Of a stretch of 64,000 nucleotides of DNA, positions 47,925-58,991 are shown piece after piece. Numbering within the stretch: the first letter of the stretch is position 1; each line of letters opens with the position of its first letter. The notes beneath the pieces are model-generated. The model was not told the DNA's origin, did not search any database, and saw only the letters and a program-made list of their open reading frames with translations. Source of the stretch: Primula veris. Taxonomy: Eukaryota; Streptophyta; Magnoliopsida; Ericales; Primulaceae. The position numbers and the translations under genes were made by a program. The stretch covers positions 30,501,342 to 30,565,341 of the forward strand of contig OY821745.1 of NCBI GenBank assembly GCA_963682055.1, in the 5' to 3' direction.

Positions 47925-50900
47925 TCACATCCACAATATACATTGAATCAGATAAATGACCAGAGAACTATTGTGAGATATGGCATAGTATTTTGGAGAA
48001 ACAAATTGACAATCATACATTAGTAAATAGCCTACCAATTTCTTCTTCTTCTTCTTTTTGTCAAGGTAAGCCGAGAACTCATTTTGTCGAACAAGGGCAT
48101 CCTCCAAAGCCTACACAAATCGTAGTGGTTACAACAAAAGTTTTAGATAAATAGTTATATGGTATTCAACTACTTAATATGGGTCAGCTTAACTCTTCTA
48201 TTCTTCGTCAAATTACTATGTAAAAGAATAATAATCGAGGAACCATGTAGTGGATGGTGAAGAAACCCCGAAAAATTGAGAAACTTATCGACCGATGTTT
48301 ACACTACAAGATTCTTGGAAGAAAATTAACACGAGCAATGAAAATAATGCCTGATTTTACAAACAAACAAAAAAACATCGTTAAACCTTCTCTTACGAGA
48401 AAGCCATGATTGTTTCGAACCCAAATTTGCCTGTATATGAAGACTTGGGGTTCTGTCTCTACTGAATAGTATCCAATAACTCTACAGAGCCAAAAGATTG
48501 CCACTCTTTGGGATTGTTTAGATGCAGCTTTCAAGCAAATGAGCTATTTTTTTTATAATATTCAGAAAAATACCAGGCTTATCCTACTTGAACCTTTTAG
48601 TTAATTAGGACAAGAAATCTAGAAATCTTAGCTTTCTTATGCTGTTCAACCAAACACAGTCCATCTTTTCAGAAAATTAAGCTAAGCTAATAAGCTGAAT
48701 TCAAACAAGGTCTATATTCCCCCCATATACCGTTACAAAACAACAATAAGTTCAAGAAAAGTAATACTGATAATTACGTATACTTCCCAGTAAAAAAAAA
48801 ATTATGGATGTCAAATGATTAAATTTAACAAAATATACTCAAAATATACGGCAGTCGATGAGTCCCTTTCATAATTAGAAACGCGATGTAACACTCAAGT
48901 GTCGGTTCTCACTGCATAGTTATTTCCTTATTAAACTTGATGATGATATATACTGTTAGAGAAAACACTTAAAGGAAGCGAATAGAGATGACTATATATA
49001 GTTATATACCTTCTTGGTAGCCAAAAGTTCCTGCTCTAGAGAATCAACGCGACTCATAGCAGCATTCAACATCTCCTCTTTCTCAGCTGGCATAGCCACC
49101 GGCCTAGCAGCCAGCATAGTGACCTTTTCCTCCAGCTCAGCCATACGCTTCATCGCGCCAAAATACTCAGCGCCGCATATTGGTGGCTGGGCCATTTTCT
49201 GAGGAAAAGACACGTGTACCATCTCCGATTCGTCATAGTGCAAAGAGCCTGATAATAGAGACGCATCTGTGAGTTTCTTCGGCATGTTTCTTGTGAGTCG
49301 TACCATTGTGACGATACCCATGACGAAGGCCATCACGCCAGCGAGGAGCTGGTTGCTGAGCCCTTCTGGGGCCTTGTATGATCCGTTCATTGTAAAGCAG
49401 TTTACGCCAGCTGGGTGAGGATGAAATTTAAAAAGCCATATCATTTTTTTGTAATTAATTAATTAAATGTCCAAAAGAGCCTTTTTATGCTTGGTTTTAT
49501 GAGTAGGCAACTTTATTATCTTGTAAAAATCTAGGAAAAGAATGATACCACCAAAGCGTTTTAGTTTTTTTCACTGCTTTAACAAGCTCGCTTCACAGCG
49601 ATTTAAATCTTGCTTTTGCTCATAGCAAATCTTTCTAAAAGCCCAAAAATCTTACCCTTTAGTAGATCTCTTGCAAGAATGGTTTAGCTACTCTATCATG
49701 TTTTAGAAACTGTACATGAAAGAGGACTTTTGTCATTCGGTAAAGTACTTTTATGATCTTTTCAATACTGCCAAACATTTTGCTGAAGTTTATTCATAAG
49801 TATAAAGGAGTTAATTGGTAAATCATTAGCCTCATACCTTGTTGCAGAGCAAACCTTTGGGTTTCAATAGCTTTTTGCCAAGCTAAATTGTCCACAGTCT
49901 TATCAACCATTGGCATGAAGTCTTGATAATTCAAGGACTCATGGCTATACCTTCTCGTATAAGCCTGCCATTTTTATTTTTTCCAATGGATCTTAGAGAA
50001 ATATATACATTAAATCCAACTAGTACTTGAAATAACAAAATAAGATTTGAAATTAAAATAGTAAAAACAAATCAAACTCAGACAACTTGAAAAACATACT
50101 TCTTCATGAACAGGAGCAACTTGGTGTTCTATAACCTTTGTGGGTTTTATAACGAGCGAAGGGATTTCCTCAGCAACTGGAGGTGCCTCCACGTTAAAAC
50201 ACTCTTCTTCGTGGTTCTACACGTAAATATATAAGAAGGTATGATATAAATTGATCAGGATGCAAAACATCAAAAAGAATAAGACATGCTAAGGCAAAAG
50301 AGCAGGAAAATTCATACAGTTTCCTCCTCAGCTATAGTATTTTCTTCAATGGCCTGATGTTTGGATTTGCTTCTACATTTGGCTTCACCATTTTGAACCC
50401 TCTGCATTTTAACGGGAAAAAAATTATAGCTTTATTTAATTAAGCAGTTAGCACATATTCGAAGAAAGATTACCTTCATAATTTCAGCATCCTTCCATGG
50501 ACCCTTATCGGAATGCAAGCAGCCTCCTTCATCAGCACATGTACAGCTACCTCCAAGGAATTCTGGCAATTCACTGAGGCAAGAAAACAAAATAAAATTC
50601 AATAAAAAGAAGTAGAGGAGTTTATATAATTAGGGACAGAAAGCAAAATGAATAGACCTACCTGGCATCAATTATCTCGAGCAACTTGCTTTGAAATTTG
50701 TTACCAAGAACCTACAACATGAAAGGTCACACATTTAACTAAAAATCATGACAAAAGAATACATTTTTAACAGAAGAGATTATATAGATACAGATACTTA
50801 CGTTAATCTTTGCTGCGGTCTTGGGGTCAAGGAAACCCTTGACAGAGTTCCACAACAATCTAAATCCAGAACCAGCATTCACAATGAACATGCGATTCAA

Positions 50901-53379
50901 AGTCTAAGGTGCAAACAAAATTTCAAGGTTATTAACTAAAATGAGAAATAGATAACTATTTTAGTACATGAACTGAAAAATCACAAAGAGATTTGTACCT
51001 CTGGATAATTGTCGCTGTCAATCTTCTGGATACGCTGCACAAGCTCTCTTGCAGCCTTGCTGAAATTTTTAAGTCCCTGTTGGTAAAAGATTCAAGAATA
51101 AGATAAAAGCAAGTTCTCTCGTTTTATAATATTCACAACTACATTGCATTTTGTTCTCTAGTCATTTTCTTTATAACATTATCGAGTATTGGTGTAACAT
51201 ACCACTCCTTGAACATCCAAAATTGTGGTGCTTTGGTCAATGTGCTTCTTCGATGCAATAGAGCAAGCTGGGAACTTGATATCGAATGCTTTCTCAAACT
51301 CTCTCACGTGGTATTTTACGTATCTATCCATTGTTGTAACTTCCATCAATTTTGTAGCATCAACTTGGCCTAATCTCTCGATGTATACTGGTCGGCCATC
51401 CTTGTCTACTCCATGATATCCTTGTGGATAATATTTCAAGACTTCATCGATTTCCTTGAATTCAAATTCCTAGAGGAAAAAGGGAAATGAATACAGATTA
51501 AAATGACAGGTTGTACCTTTTTGAAAATAGAACAGAATTTCTATATATCATCTGTGAGTACCTCGACAATTGCGTCAGTTCCAAATTCCTTCCTCCACTG
51601 AAGCATGTCAGACCACATTTGCTTTGCTTTCTCAATATCAAACTTCCTAGCCTTTAGAAATCTGTGTACCCAAAAAAGTGCTTTTAAAACATGTTCAATC
51701 AATTACAGAAGGCGAAAATACCAAGCATATCATATGAAAATAGTGTTTTCATCTCTTAAGTTGTACTCTATAACTCCATCCGTCCCAAAATATCGGGTCT
51801 CTATGTATTTACGTACAACTTTGACCGGCAAATATCTCGTGTTTAAATTATTGAAATATAAATTTTTAAAATTTGTTCATATAGTTTAACATTTGAACTA
51901 TGTGATTAACTTTTGAAAAATTCGATTTCGATAATTTAGATATGAGTTATTTGTCAGTCAAAATTGCATGTAAATACGTAAATCCCCAATATTTTGGAAC
52001 GGATGGAGTATTCCTCATAAAGCCAATCATATATTCTACCAGACATACACGTGCCGATCAATTTACAGTGTTTTACTTTCTTTGTTATCATCTGTTACAG
52101 AAACGTCTCAAAAGACTGTCTCACCACATTGCAGCAATGTTTTAAATAGCGGTATCGCTATCGTAGCGTTTTTTCGAGAGAAACGCTAAAAACGCTAATA
52201 GCATTGCTACATAGCACTTTGGGGTGTATTTTTTTTTTTACCTAAATATGCACTAAATTTTAGAATATATAATAATAAAAAAAAATGTATAGTTATATTA
52301 GATATTAATAAAAAAAAATGTATAGTTATATTAGATATTAATAAAAAAAAATCGAAAAAAAAAATTGTTGTAGGCAAGTTTCAAACTTAGGTCTGCTGGA
52401 AATTACAGCACTGTCTCAACAATCTAGACTACACACACATTTATGAAAATTACACAATATATATTAATTATTTAGATCCGCTGTTTTTTTCCCTAACTCA
52501 CTATTTATGCTTTTGGTCCAGAATTTCGCGATTTTTGCGCTTTTGGTCCACCATAGCGCGATTTTAGCGCAATTCCAGCCAAATAGTGGTTTTTCGTTGC
52601 GTTTTTTCTCCCAAAAGCGCTATTTCGTGCTATATAGCGCGATTTTTAAAACATTGCATTGCGGTAAATCTATCAGTTTTTTTTTTAAAAAAAAAAGCGT
52701 CATCTTTATGAGTTATGATTAAAGGGCCAAAGGCTGTCAAGCACGACAATTTCAAGCATAACTCAATTACTTATACATGTTTTCCAGATAAAGGAAACAT
52801 GAGAGTACCGGGAGCATATGCTAAACATAAGAAGCACATAAATTTATGAGTGAGGTATTCATATTCTCAAAAGAACATCATATCAACGAGACAATATCAT
52901 GTTCAACTGCAAACAAATAAAACAACGCAGGGTTCTTTTTATAAACCTGAGCATCATGTGATAATCATCGTGTTTGGAGGGTAACAATTCCTCCAAAATA
53001 AGTGCTTGACGAAATGCGTCAACAGCCTGCAACTCCTCAGCGTCATGGACATCCTCGATTTCCACCGGCATCACTCTGCTATTTTTTCGGCTTTTTCTTG
53101 TCAATGAGTGCCTAAACTTTGTCGAGGCACTTATTGCCGCTTTCTTAAAAGACCCCATTCGAGTTTCTACATCAACAGCTGTCATATAAACAGATAAAGT
53201 AAAATAAAGGCCTCATACACAAAAATATATCAAACGTAAACACGGAGAAGATCCCACAATAGGGCCGGAGAGCTTGGTGAATTATCTCACAAAAATAAGA
53301 AGTAAAGGAAGAAAAACGCATCAAATGAATAGGATGTTTAAAAGGAAGTACAGTGTTTGGGAGATAGCGGCCCAGCCAT
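47925..53379 (-). CDS. SEC14-like phosphatidylinositol transfer protein with C-terminal nodulin domain (SFH family), 13 exons
   Basis: Exons: 53379-53352, 53178-52947, 51661-51562, 51469-51203, 51076-50999, 50903-50802, 50711-50662, 50573-50474, 50401-50318, 50216-50100, 49964-49838, 49410-49010 and 48110-47925. They sum to 1872 nt in frame, 623 aa. CRAL-TRIO N lies at about 60-105 ([19 protein letters not shown]). The SEC14 lipid pocket lies at about 125-300 ([69 protein letters not shown]). The nodulin-like region at about 429-590 ends in seven lysines. Family role: coupling phosphatidylinositol/phosphatidylcholine exchange to phosphoinositide signalling in polarised growth (COW1/SFH1 type). 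The short first exon rests on phase and the MAGPL start. The 37 residues after the lysine run are unusual; a donor (TTG|GTAGGC) there could lead to another last exon. The large intron 2 carries transposons. Confidence 0.9.
51774..52008. mobile_element. Stowaway-like MITE in SFH intron 2
   Basis: It starts CTCCATCCGTCCCAAAATAT and ends ATATTTTGGAACGGATGGAG, a nearly perfect 20-bp inverted pair, next to TA(A) on the left and TA on the right. About 235 bp, non-coding. A truncated relative is at 6551-6683. Confidence 0.82.
52134..52657. mobile_element. GCGCTATTT-rich inverted-repeat element in SFH intron 2
   Basis: GCAATGTTTTAAA at the left (52134) and TTTAAAACATTGC at the right (ending 52657) form a 13-bp inverted pair. 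Inside are repeated ATAGCG, TAGCGC and CGCGATTTT words. Two tandem copies of a roughly 40-bp AT-rich unit lie at 52268-52345. No coding capacity; probably a non-autonomous TIR element. Confidence 0.65.
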
Positions 53380-53399
53380 GATGATATGAGCAAAAGAAT

Positions 53400-54529
53400 C
53401 AGGCAGGTATGCGACGATTTAGCCGATTGCCTGCAACGATTACATTAATAAACTAAACTAGTCAATTGAAATATATACGGTCTGGGTAAAATATAAAGGA
53501 AACAAACACAATCTTGAGTACATTTTGCAATCTCTAATTGGCTAATTTCATCATAAAAACCCTACGGCCGTTTGGTTTAACTCACGTTTTCAGGTTTACA
53601 ATGTTCCTTGTCAATTTTCTGAATATTTAAACAAGTTTTTTTTGCATCAGTTTCCATTTTGTTTCACCTCAAAAAATGGAATAATATTTCAAAACAACTC
53701 CAAAAAAACAGTCTTTTCATTTTTATATTCAAATTTTAGTTATTGTATACAGTTTTTTGTCTTGGTCGGACCAATTTGTGCAAAATTGTTTACTTTTTCA
53801 TATATTTCAAATTGATAATCCGAATAATTATCGTTAACCATATACACATACAAATGCATATAAAGATTGAATCTTTTTTGCAACAACTATCTCGAAAACA
53901 TTCATCTTAATATTAATTTAAAACAAATACTTTCAGATAATGATGCAAAACAATCCCTCGAAACCGAACTCAAAAAAAATAAAATTTAGGTGAAAAAGAT
54001 TCACAATTTAACAATTTTGAACCGACACTGACCTCAAACTGAAAAAAAAAAGAACAAGCGTTCTATTCAATACCCATATAAATCTCATAAAAAACATTAA
54101 TGTTCAATAAACTGAAAACAAAGACTAGGATGATACTTACTCTATACTGGTTTACTTTCAAAAAAATGAAATAATATTTCCTTAATTGGGCATTGCGTAT
54201 GCATCAAAAAGATTTGTTCTTTACTTTTTAAGTTAATTACTTTTTTTTTTCAAAAAAATCTCTAGAATCAGATTAAGAAATAAACTTAAAAAGATATGTT
54301 TCCAAAATCCAACCACAATGGAGATTTTTTATTATTATATTTTTAAGCTTTTTTGTCCTAAAAATTTGATAACCACCCTAAATAAATCTGCTACCAAGCG
54401 GAGCCTAAATCCGAAAATGATGTCAAAAATTCCCTCCAAACCCAACTCAAAAAGGAAAACAATAGAGTTAGGTGACAAATATTAACAATTTAACATCAAA
54501 TTAGAAAACATTCTATTCAGTATCCCAAT
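53400..54529. other. Upstream region of the SFH gene
   Basis: AT-rich DNA with no gene. A CGTTTGGTTT-type repeat end lies near 53570, and loosely repeated words (CCAAACCCAACTC, AACAATTTAACAT) precede the tandem array. The SFH promoter and any 5' UTR intron would lie here. Confidence 0.45.
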
Positions 54530-55345
54530 ACAATAATCCAAAACAAATATTAGAAAAATGAGAAGCATATATGTACATACATGCATGCATACTAACATAC
54601 CTAATCTTTACAATATATCCCAAACAATCATTACAGATATGAGAAACACGTACATACATGCATGCATATACATACCTAATAAATATATTGAAGGTTGACA
54701 TCAAATTATAAAACAAAAATCCTTACAATATCCTAATACAATATCCAAAACAATCATTAGGAAAATGAGTTATTGCAATACATTGTAAATAAATTAGTGT
54801 TTAATATTTTTATTTTAACTACCGATTATATTAAAAATATAGTCGGGTGTTCCCTGTAATTTTTTTTCCGAACCAATTGCCCAAACAAGCCTTACTCGAC
54901 TTGGGCCTGGGCCGCCCCGCATACATGCATACAGATTCATACCGAATAAATATTAGAGGTTGAAACAACATTAACATCAAAACAAAAAAAGCAAAAAATC
55001 CTTAGAATATCCAAAACAATTATTAAAAAAAATGAGAATCATCTATATACATGCATGCATACAGATTCATATATATTAAAGGTTCAAACAACATTAATAT
55101 CAAAATAAAATAAAATATAAAAATCCTTAGAATATCCAAAACAATTATTAAAAAAAAATGAGAAACCAGTAAATACATACAGATTCATACCTAGTAAATA
55201 TATTAGAGGTTGAAACAACATTAACATCAAATTAGAAAACAAATATCCTTAGAATATCCTAATACGATATCCAAAACAAATATAAATAAAAATATACATG
55301 CATGCATACGTATACATAATTACATACCTAATAAAAATATTGGAG
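54530..55345. repeat. Degenerate tandem array with CATGCATG palindromes upstream of the SFH gene
   Basis: Units of roughly 75-130 bp share ATCCAAAACAA(A/T)ATTA, AAATGAGAA, ACATGCATGCATACA, CCTAATAAATATATT and GGTTGAAACAACATTAACAT. About six copies are recognisable, with an unrelated 160-bp stretch at 54765-54925. CATGCATG occurs at 54580, 54657, 55050 and 55297. CATGCA is the RY motif bound by B3 factors such as ABI3 and FUS3; a regulatory role here is only a suggestion. Confidence 0.75.
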
Positions 55346-55680
55346 ATGGAAATCTGAGGAAGAAATTGAGGAGTATACAGGGTTACCTAGAAAAGGAGAG
55401 AGATACAATTCAAAAAGAGTTTATTTTTAATTTTTCTTTTGTGGGTAAATGTTTCTCCACCATTAGCGTTATCCAGCTTACTATTTACAGAAAAAAAGAG
55501 AGAGATGGTTGACCGAAACCATAGCTGATCCATTGAAATTTGTAACAATTTATTATCCAAATTTAATTTCTGTACATTTTCAACAAACTTCTCTATTTGT
55601 CCCCTTTTTCCCGGTTAAAAGATCTAGTGCGACACAATCACGGTGCACTAATTTATCATTGAAGGAAATTACACATAGAC

Positions 55681-56139
55681 CCAGGGGCGGAACCATGATA
55701 ATTTTTTTGGGGGGCCATGGGGTAAAAAAATATGTCGAATACAGGATAAAATAAATAAGATCTAATACAAAAATAAATAATTTTTTCTATGTTTAACATA
55801 ACATCAAATAAATATAAAGTTAAGACAAAAGTTATTAGATAATAAAATATTTTTTTTAATAATCTTTGTTTGGAAAAATAGAATGATCATTTACGAAATT
55901 TGGTAATTTCAAGATAAAAGACATAAATTTTTAGAAAAAAAACAACTAACATGATTTGAAATCATAACCTTCCACTATCTTAAAGCTAATTTTACCACTA
56001 CACCAATAACTAATTTGTTTAATTAGAGGGGACCATTAATATATATATCTTAGAAAATTCTAAATTACACATATAAAAAAATTAAAAATCGCCGTCGAGA
56101 GTGGCCACGGCCACCCACAGCCACCCCTGGTTCCGCCCG
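55681..56139. mobile_element. TIR element with GGGGCGGAACCA ends
   Basis: CCAGGGGCGGAACCA at the left and TGGTTCCGCCCGG at the right are inverted copies. Between them lie about 430 bp of AT-rich DNA without a gene. Such GGGGCGGAACCA ends recur in plant non-autonomous DNA elements as I recall. The exact class and target duplication are unresolved. Confidence 0.55.
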
Positions 56140-56237
56140 GCCTACTCTACTTGCAGGATTATTAGTTCTGGTCCGGATTGTGAGCGGAATTTGAAATGAA
56201 TCTCGGATTAGCAATCTGTAATCTAATACTACACCCT

Positions 56238-57360
56238 TAGGCCTTGTTTGGTTGCGAGATTCATAGTTCCGAGACTATGAGTCCACTCCAGACTCTAATG
56301 ATCGGATAACAAATTAAGGTCGGATTGCTAATACACTCCGAATGTTACTAAACTTACTGCCACCCTAGAAGGTGGGTCATTTGATATGTTCAGTTACAAA
56401 CTTCTGATAGTTGGAGTAAAATAACTTGTAAATATTGTAGTATTGTAGGTAAAACTTTTTAAGAGCTGATAGATTATAAAAGGTGTCACACATACAATAT
56501 TATTTAATTTATAGTTTAGTACTACATTTTACTCATTTTTTTAATTCAATTTGGAAAAATAAAGAACACGTAAGTTGAAGACTGAATTTCTAAATGAATT
56601 AATTTCATGAAGCAAGATCCAAATAACAATATGGGAACGGAAAAAGTATTCAACAAGCTCATGCAAATTCCGGTACAAGATTGATTGGTTCGATGATTCT
56701 ACGATAACTCTTGTTAGGAAGTCAGAAAAATAGGATATTTAGATTTTCGGAAAACTAGAAGAAGTTTCCACAACTTTTTATTGAGAGTGTTTTAGACCAA
56801 AAGTATCTACGGAAGCGAAACTCACAAATCCAATTCCACGAGAAAGTCGTGTGTAACGATCCCTCACCACAAAATTCCGGGTCACTGTTCCATAAGGTGA
56901 GAAAATATTCCAGAGGTCCTCCTCTGTATAATTGGGCGGAAGACTACCAACATAGTATTTGAACTCATGTTCTTGCTTCTGATACTCCGCTCATTACTCT
57001 CTCGATATATGCTCTCACAACAACCCATGTCGTGGATGTAAAAAAAAAAAACTCAATCAGATACGAATGGACAAACCTCAGAAATCCGAACAAACGAGAC
57101 GAAACATCCGGATTCTTAATGATCCACGTTTGGTCTACTATTCCATAGGTGTTGAAATGTTGGGTGAGATGGGTGGAATTTATTTCACCAGTGAGATCCC
57201 CAACCCAAATTTTCCTACCAGTTATTTCGACTCATCATTTCTCTTATACCTCTTTGTTATCAAACAAACTTGGTCCATATTTGGTTGGATTGCAAAAAAA
57301 AAAACATTTCTTTTTGTATTTATTACTTCACCTCCACTTCTCTCTCAGGAAACATAGCAC
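56238..57360. repeat. Dispersed repeat, copy 1
   Basis: It begins TAGGCCTTGTTTGGTTGCGA. Its parts recur in the same order and orientation in 57545-63300: GACTATGAGTCCA and AAATTAAGGTCGGATTGCTA (56270-56330), GGTAAAACTTTTTAAGAGCT (56450), GAAGCAAGATCCAAATAACA (56610), and TTTGTATTTATTACTTCACC (57312). A decayed RRM gene fragment lies inside this copy. Confidence 0.7.
56811..57225 (-). pseudogene. Decayed gene fragment with two RNA-recognition motifs
   Basis: Minus strand. The first RRM, at about 57217-57060, reads KIWVGDLTGEINSTHLTQHF and then IVDQTWIIKN and RLFGFLRFV (RNP2 KIWVGDL, RNP1 RLFGFLRF). The second, at 56978-56811, is 56 open codons with YYVGSLPPNYTEEDLWNIF, FVVRDR and RGIGFVSFAS (RNP2 YYVGSL, RNP1 RGIGFVSF), with possible splice sites TATCAG| and |GTAGAT. 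The two lie in different frames, the linker contains a T-run and a stop, and the ends of both RRMs are missing. The order resembles two-RRM hnRNP/Musashi-like proteins. It is probably a gene fragment carried in a repeat. Confidence 0.6.
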
Positions 57361-57782
57361 ACCCATCCGACACATTTCTTCCTTATTAGTGTAAAATGTG
57401 CTCTCTTTTGTTTGTCTTTATTATGTTCTCTCTTTTTTGTCGTGTCGAAAAAACTATTTGTCGTACCTTACACGTGTACGTGTACAACGTGTGTCTGGCT
57501 CTTTTTTTTCTGCGTGTCTACCTCTTATATTACACTTTTAGAGCTCGTTTGTTTGCGAGATTAATAGTACTGGGACTATGAGTCCAATCCGAGACTACAT
57601 TGGGATAGCAAATTAAGGTCGGATTGCTAGTCCACTATGAATGATTACTAAATTTAATACCACCCCTAGAAGGTATTGCAAAATGTAAATGATAGGTTTA
57701 AGAGTCATTTGGTATCCGGTTAGGATATGGAGTGCGGACACAAACTACTAATATTTGTAGTAACATAATTTGTAATTATTGT

Positions 57783-58847
57783 GGGTTAATATCAGTTTAA
57801 TTACCTGCACTTGGGACCAAAATTAATTAGGTGACATCGCTTTCAAAAAATTTGATTTAGTGACATGTGTTAATGATTTAGTAACCTCTCGTCAACTTTT
57901 TTTTAATGAAAAAGTTTATAAATTATCAATTTAGTCCGTATAATTTGGAATTTTATAAGATAACCTTAAAATTATAAAATATGCAGATTTTAGTTTGAAA
58001 AAACTTAAATTATAGTACTCCGACTTAATTTTTTTTAACACAATAAATAGAATTTTCTCTAAGATTCAAAAGCTAATAAAAATGTATTTTATTTTTTATT
58101 TTTACAGAATTTTGTAAAATACTCGTACTTCTTATAATTTTTTTTAAAAACTACTTCAAAAGTAAGAAATAACATTATTATTATTATTATTTTCAAACAA
58201 AAGAGAATTAAGAAATAATATCGATTTTTGAAGAATGACTTTATTCTTCAAAAAATTTGTTTAATATATAAATATCTTTCCAAAATAAATAAAGTTCTTA
58301 AAAAATGTTGCTTTATCGAAAGAAAAAAATTTCCTAAAAAATAGATTTCTTTCCAAAGTCGTTTTTTTTCTTTGGTACTAAACAATTCAAAAGAAAATGC
58401 TTAAGTAAACATTATATTGGTAAAAGAGAAAACAATTTAGTACAAAGTTGTAAAACATAAACTAACCTTTTTTTAATTAAAAAAAAAACTCCATTTTTAG
58501 AAAGAAAAAAACTTTGAAAATTTGCATTTTTTTTTAGAAAAGTTGCTGAATTGAAAATGTGCCTTTTCCCAACAAAAAATAATTTATTTATTTTTCTTAA
58601 AATGGGTTAATTTATTTATTTTCATCAATTTACTAGCTTAATTGTTAATTTGTAAAATATGGAGACTGCACTGTAAATGTTTTAAACTTCCAAATGTTAA
58701 GTTTAACGTTTTCTATATAAAAATTTTACGGCGGGTCACTAAATCATTAAAAATGAATAACACGTGTCACTAAATCAATATTTTTAAAAGTCATGTCACC
58801 AAATTAATTTTGATCCAAAACATATACCACTAACTGATATTAACCCT
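57783..58847. mobile_element. Inverted-repeat element, 1.07 kb, nested in repeat copy 2
   Basis: It starts GGGTTAATATCAGTT and ends AACTGATATTAACCC. The similarity between the arms extends for about 120 bp with a few gaps (AAAATTAATT(A/T)GGTGACAT, TTGATTTAGTGACA(T/C)GTGTTA). The interior is AT-rich and non-coding. Long inverted ends without a gene suggest a Mutator-type MITE; a clean target duplication was not found. Confidence 0.75.
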
Positions 58848-58991
58848 AAATATTATAGTTTTGCAGATAGAACTTTTTAAGGGCTAATAGATTGTAAAAA
58901 CGGTCACACATACAATATTATTTTATTTATAGTTTAGTCTATTTTACTCTTCTTCTCTTTTAAATTTGCAAAAATAAAAGACATTTTTTTA

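Noticed and set aside
54530..55345. CRISPR-like array
   Set aside because: The repeats are long, degenerate and without regular spacers, in a plant nuclear genome; it is a tandem satellite-like array.
57067..57394. Plus-strand open frames of 81-96 codons
   Set aside because: They are antisense to the RRM fragment, which has matching RNP1 and RNP2 words on the minus strand.
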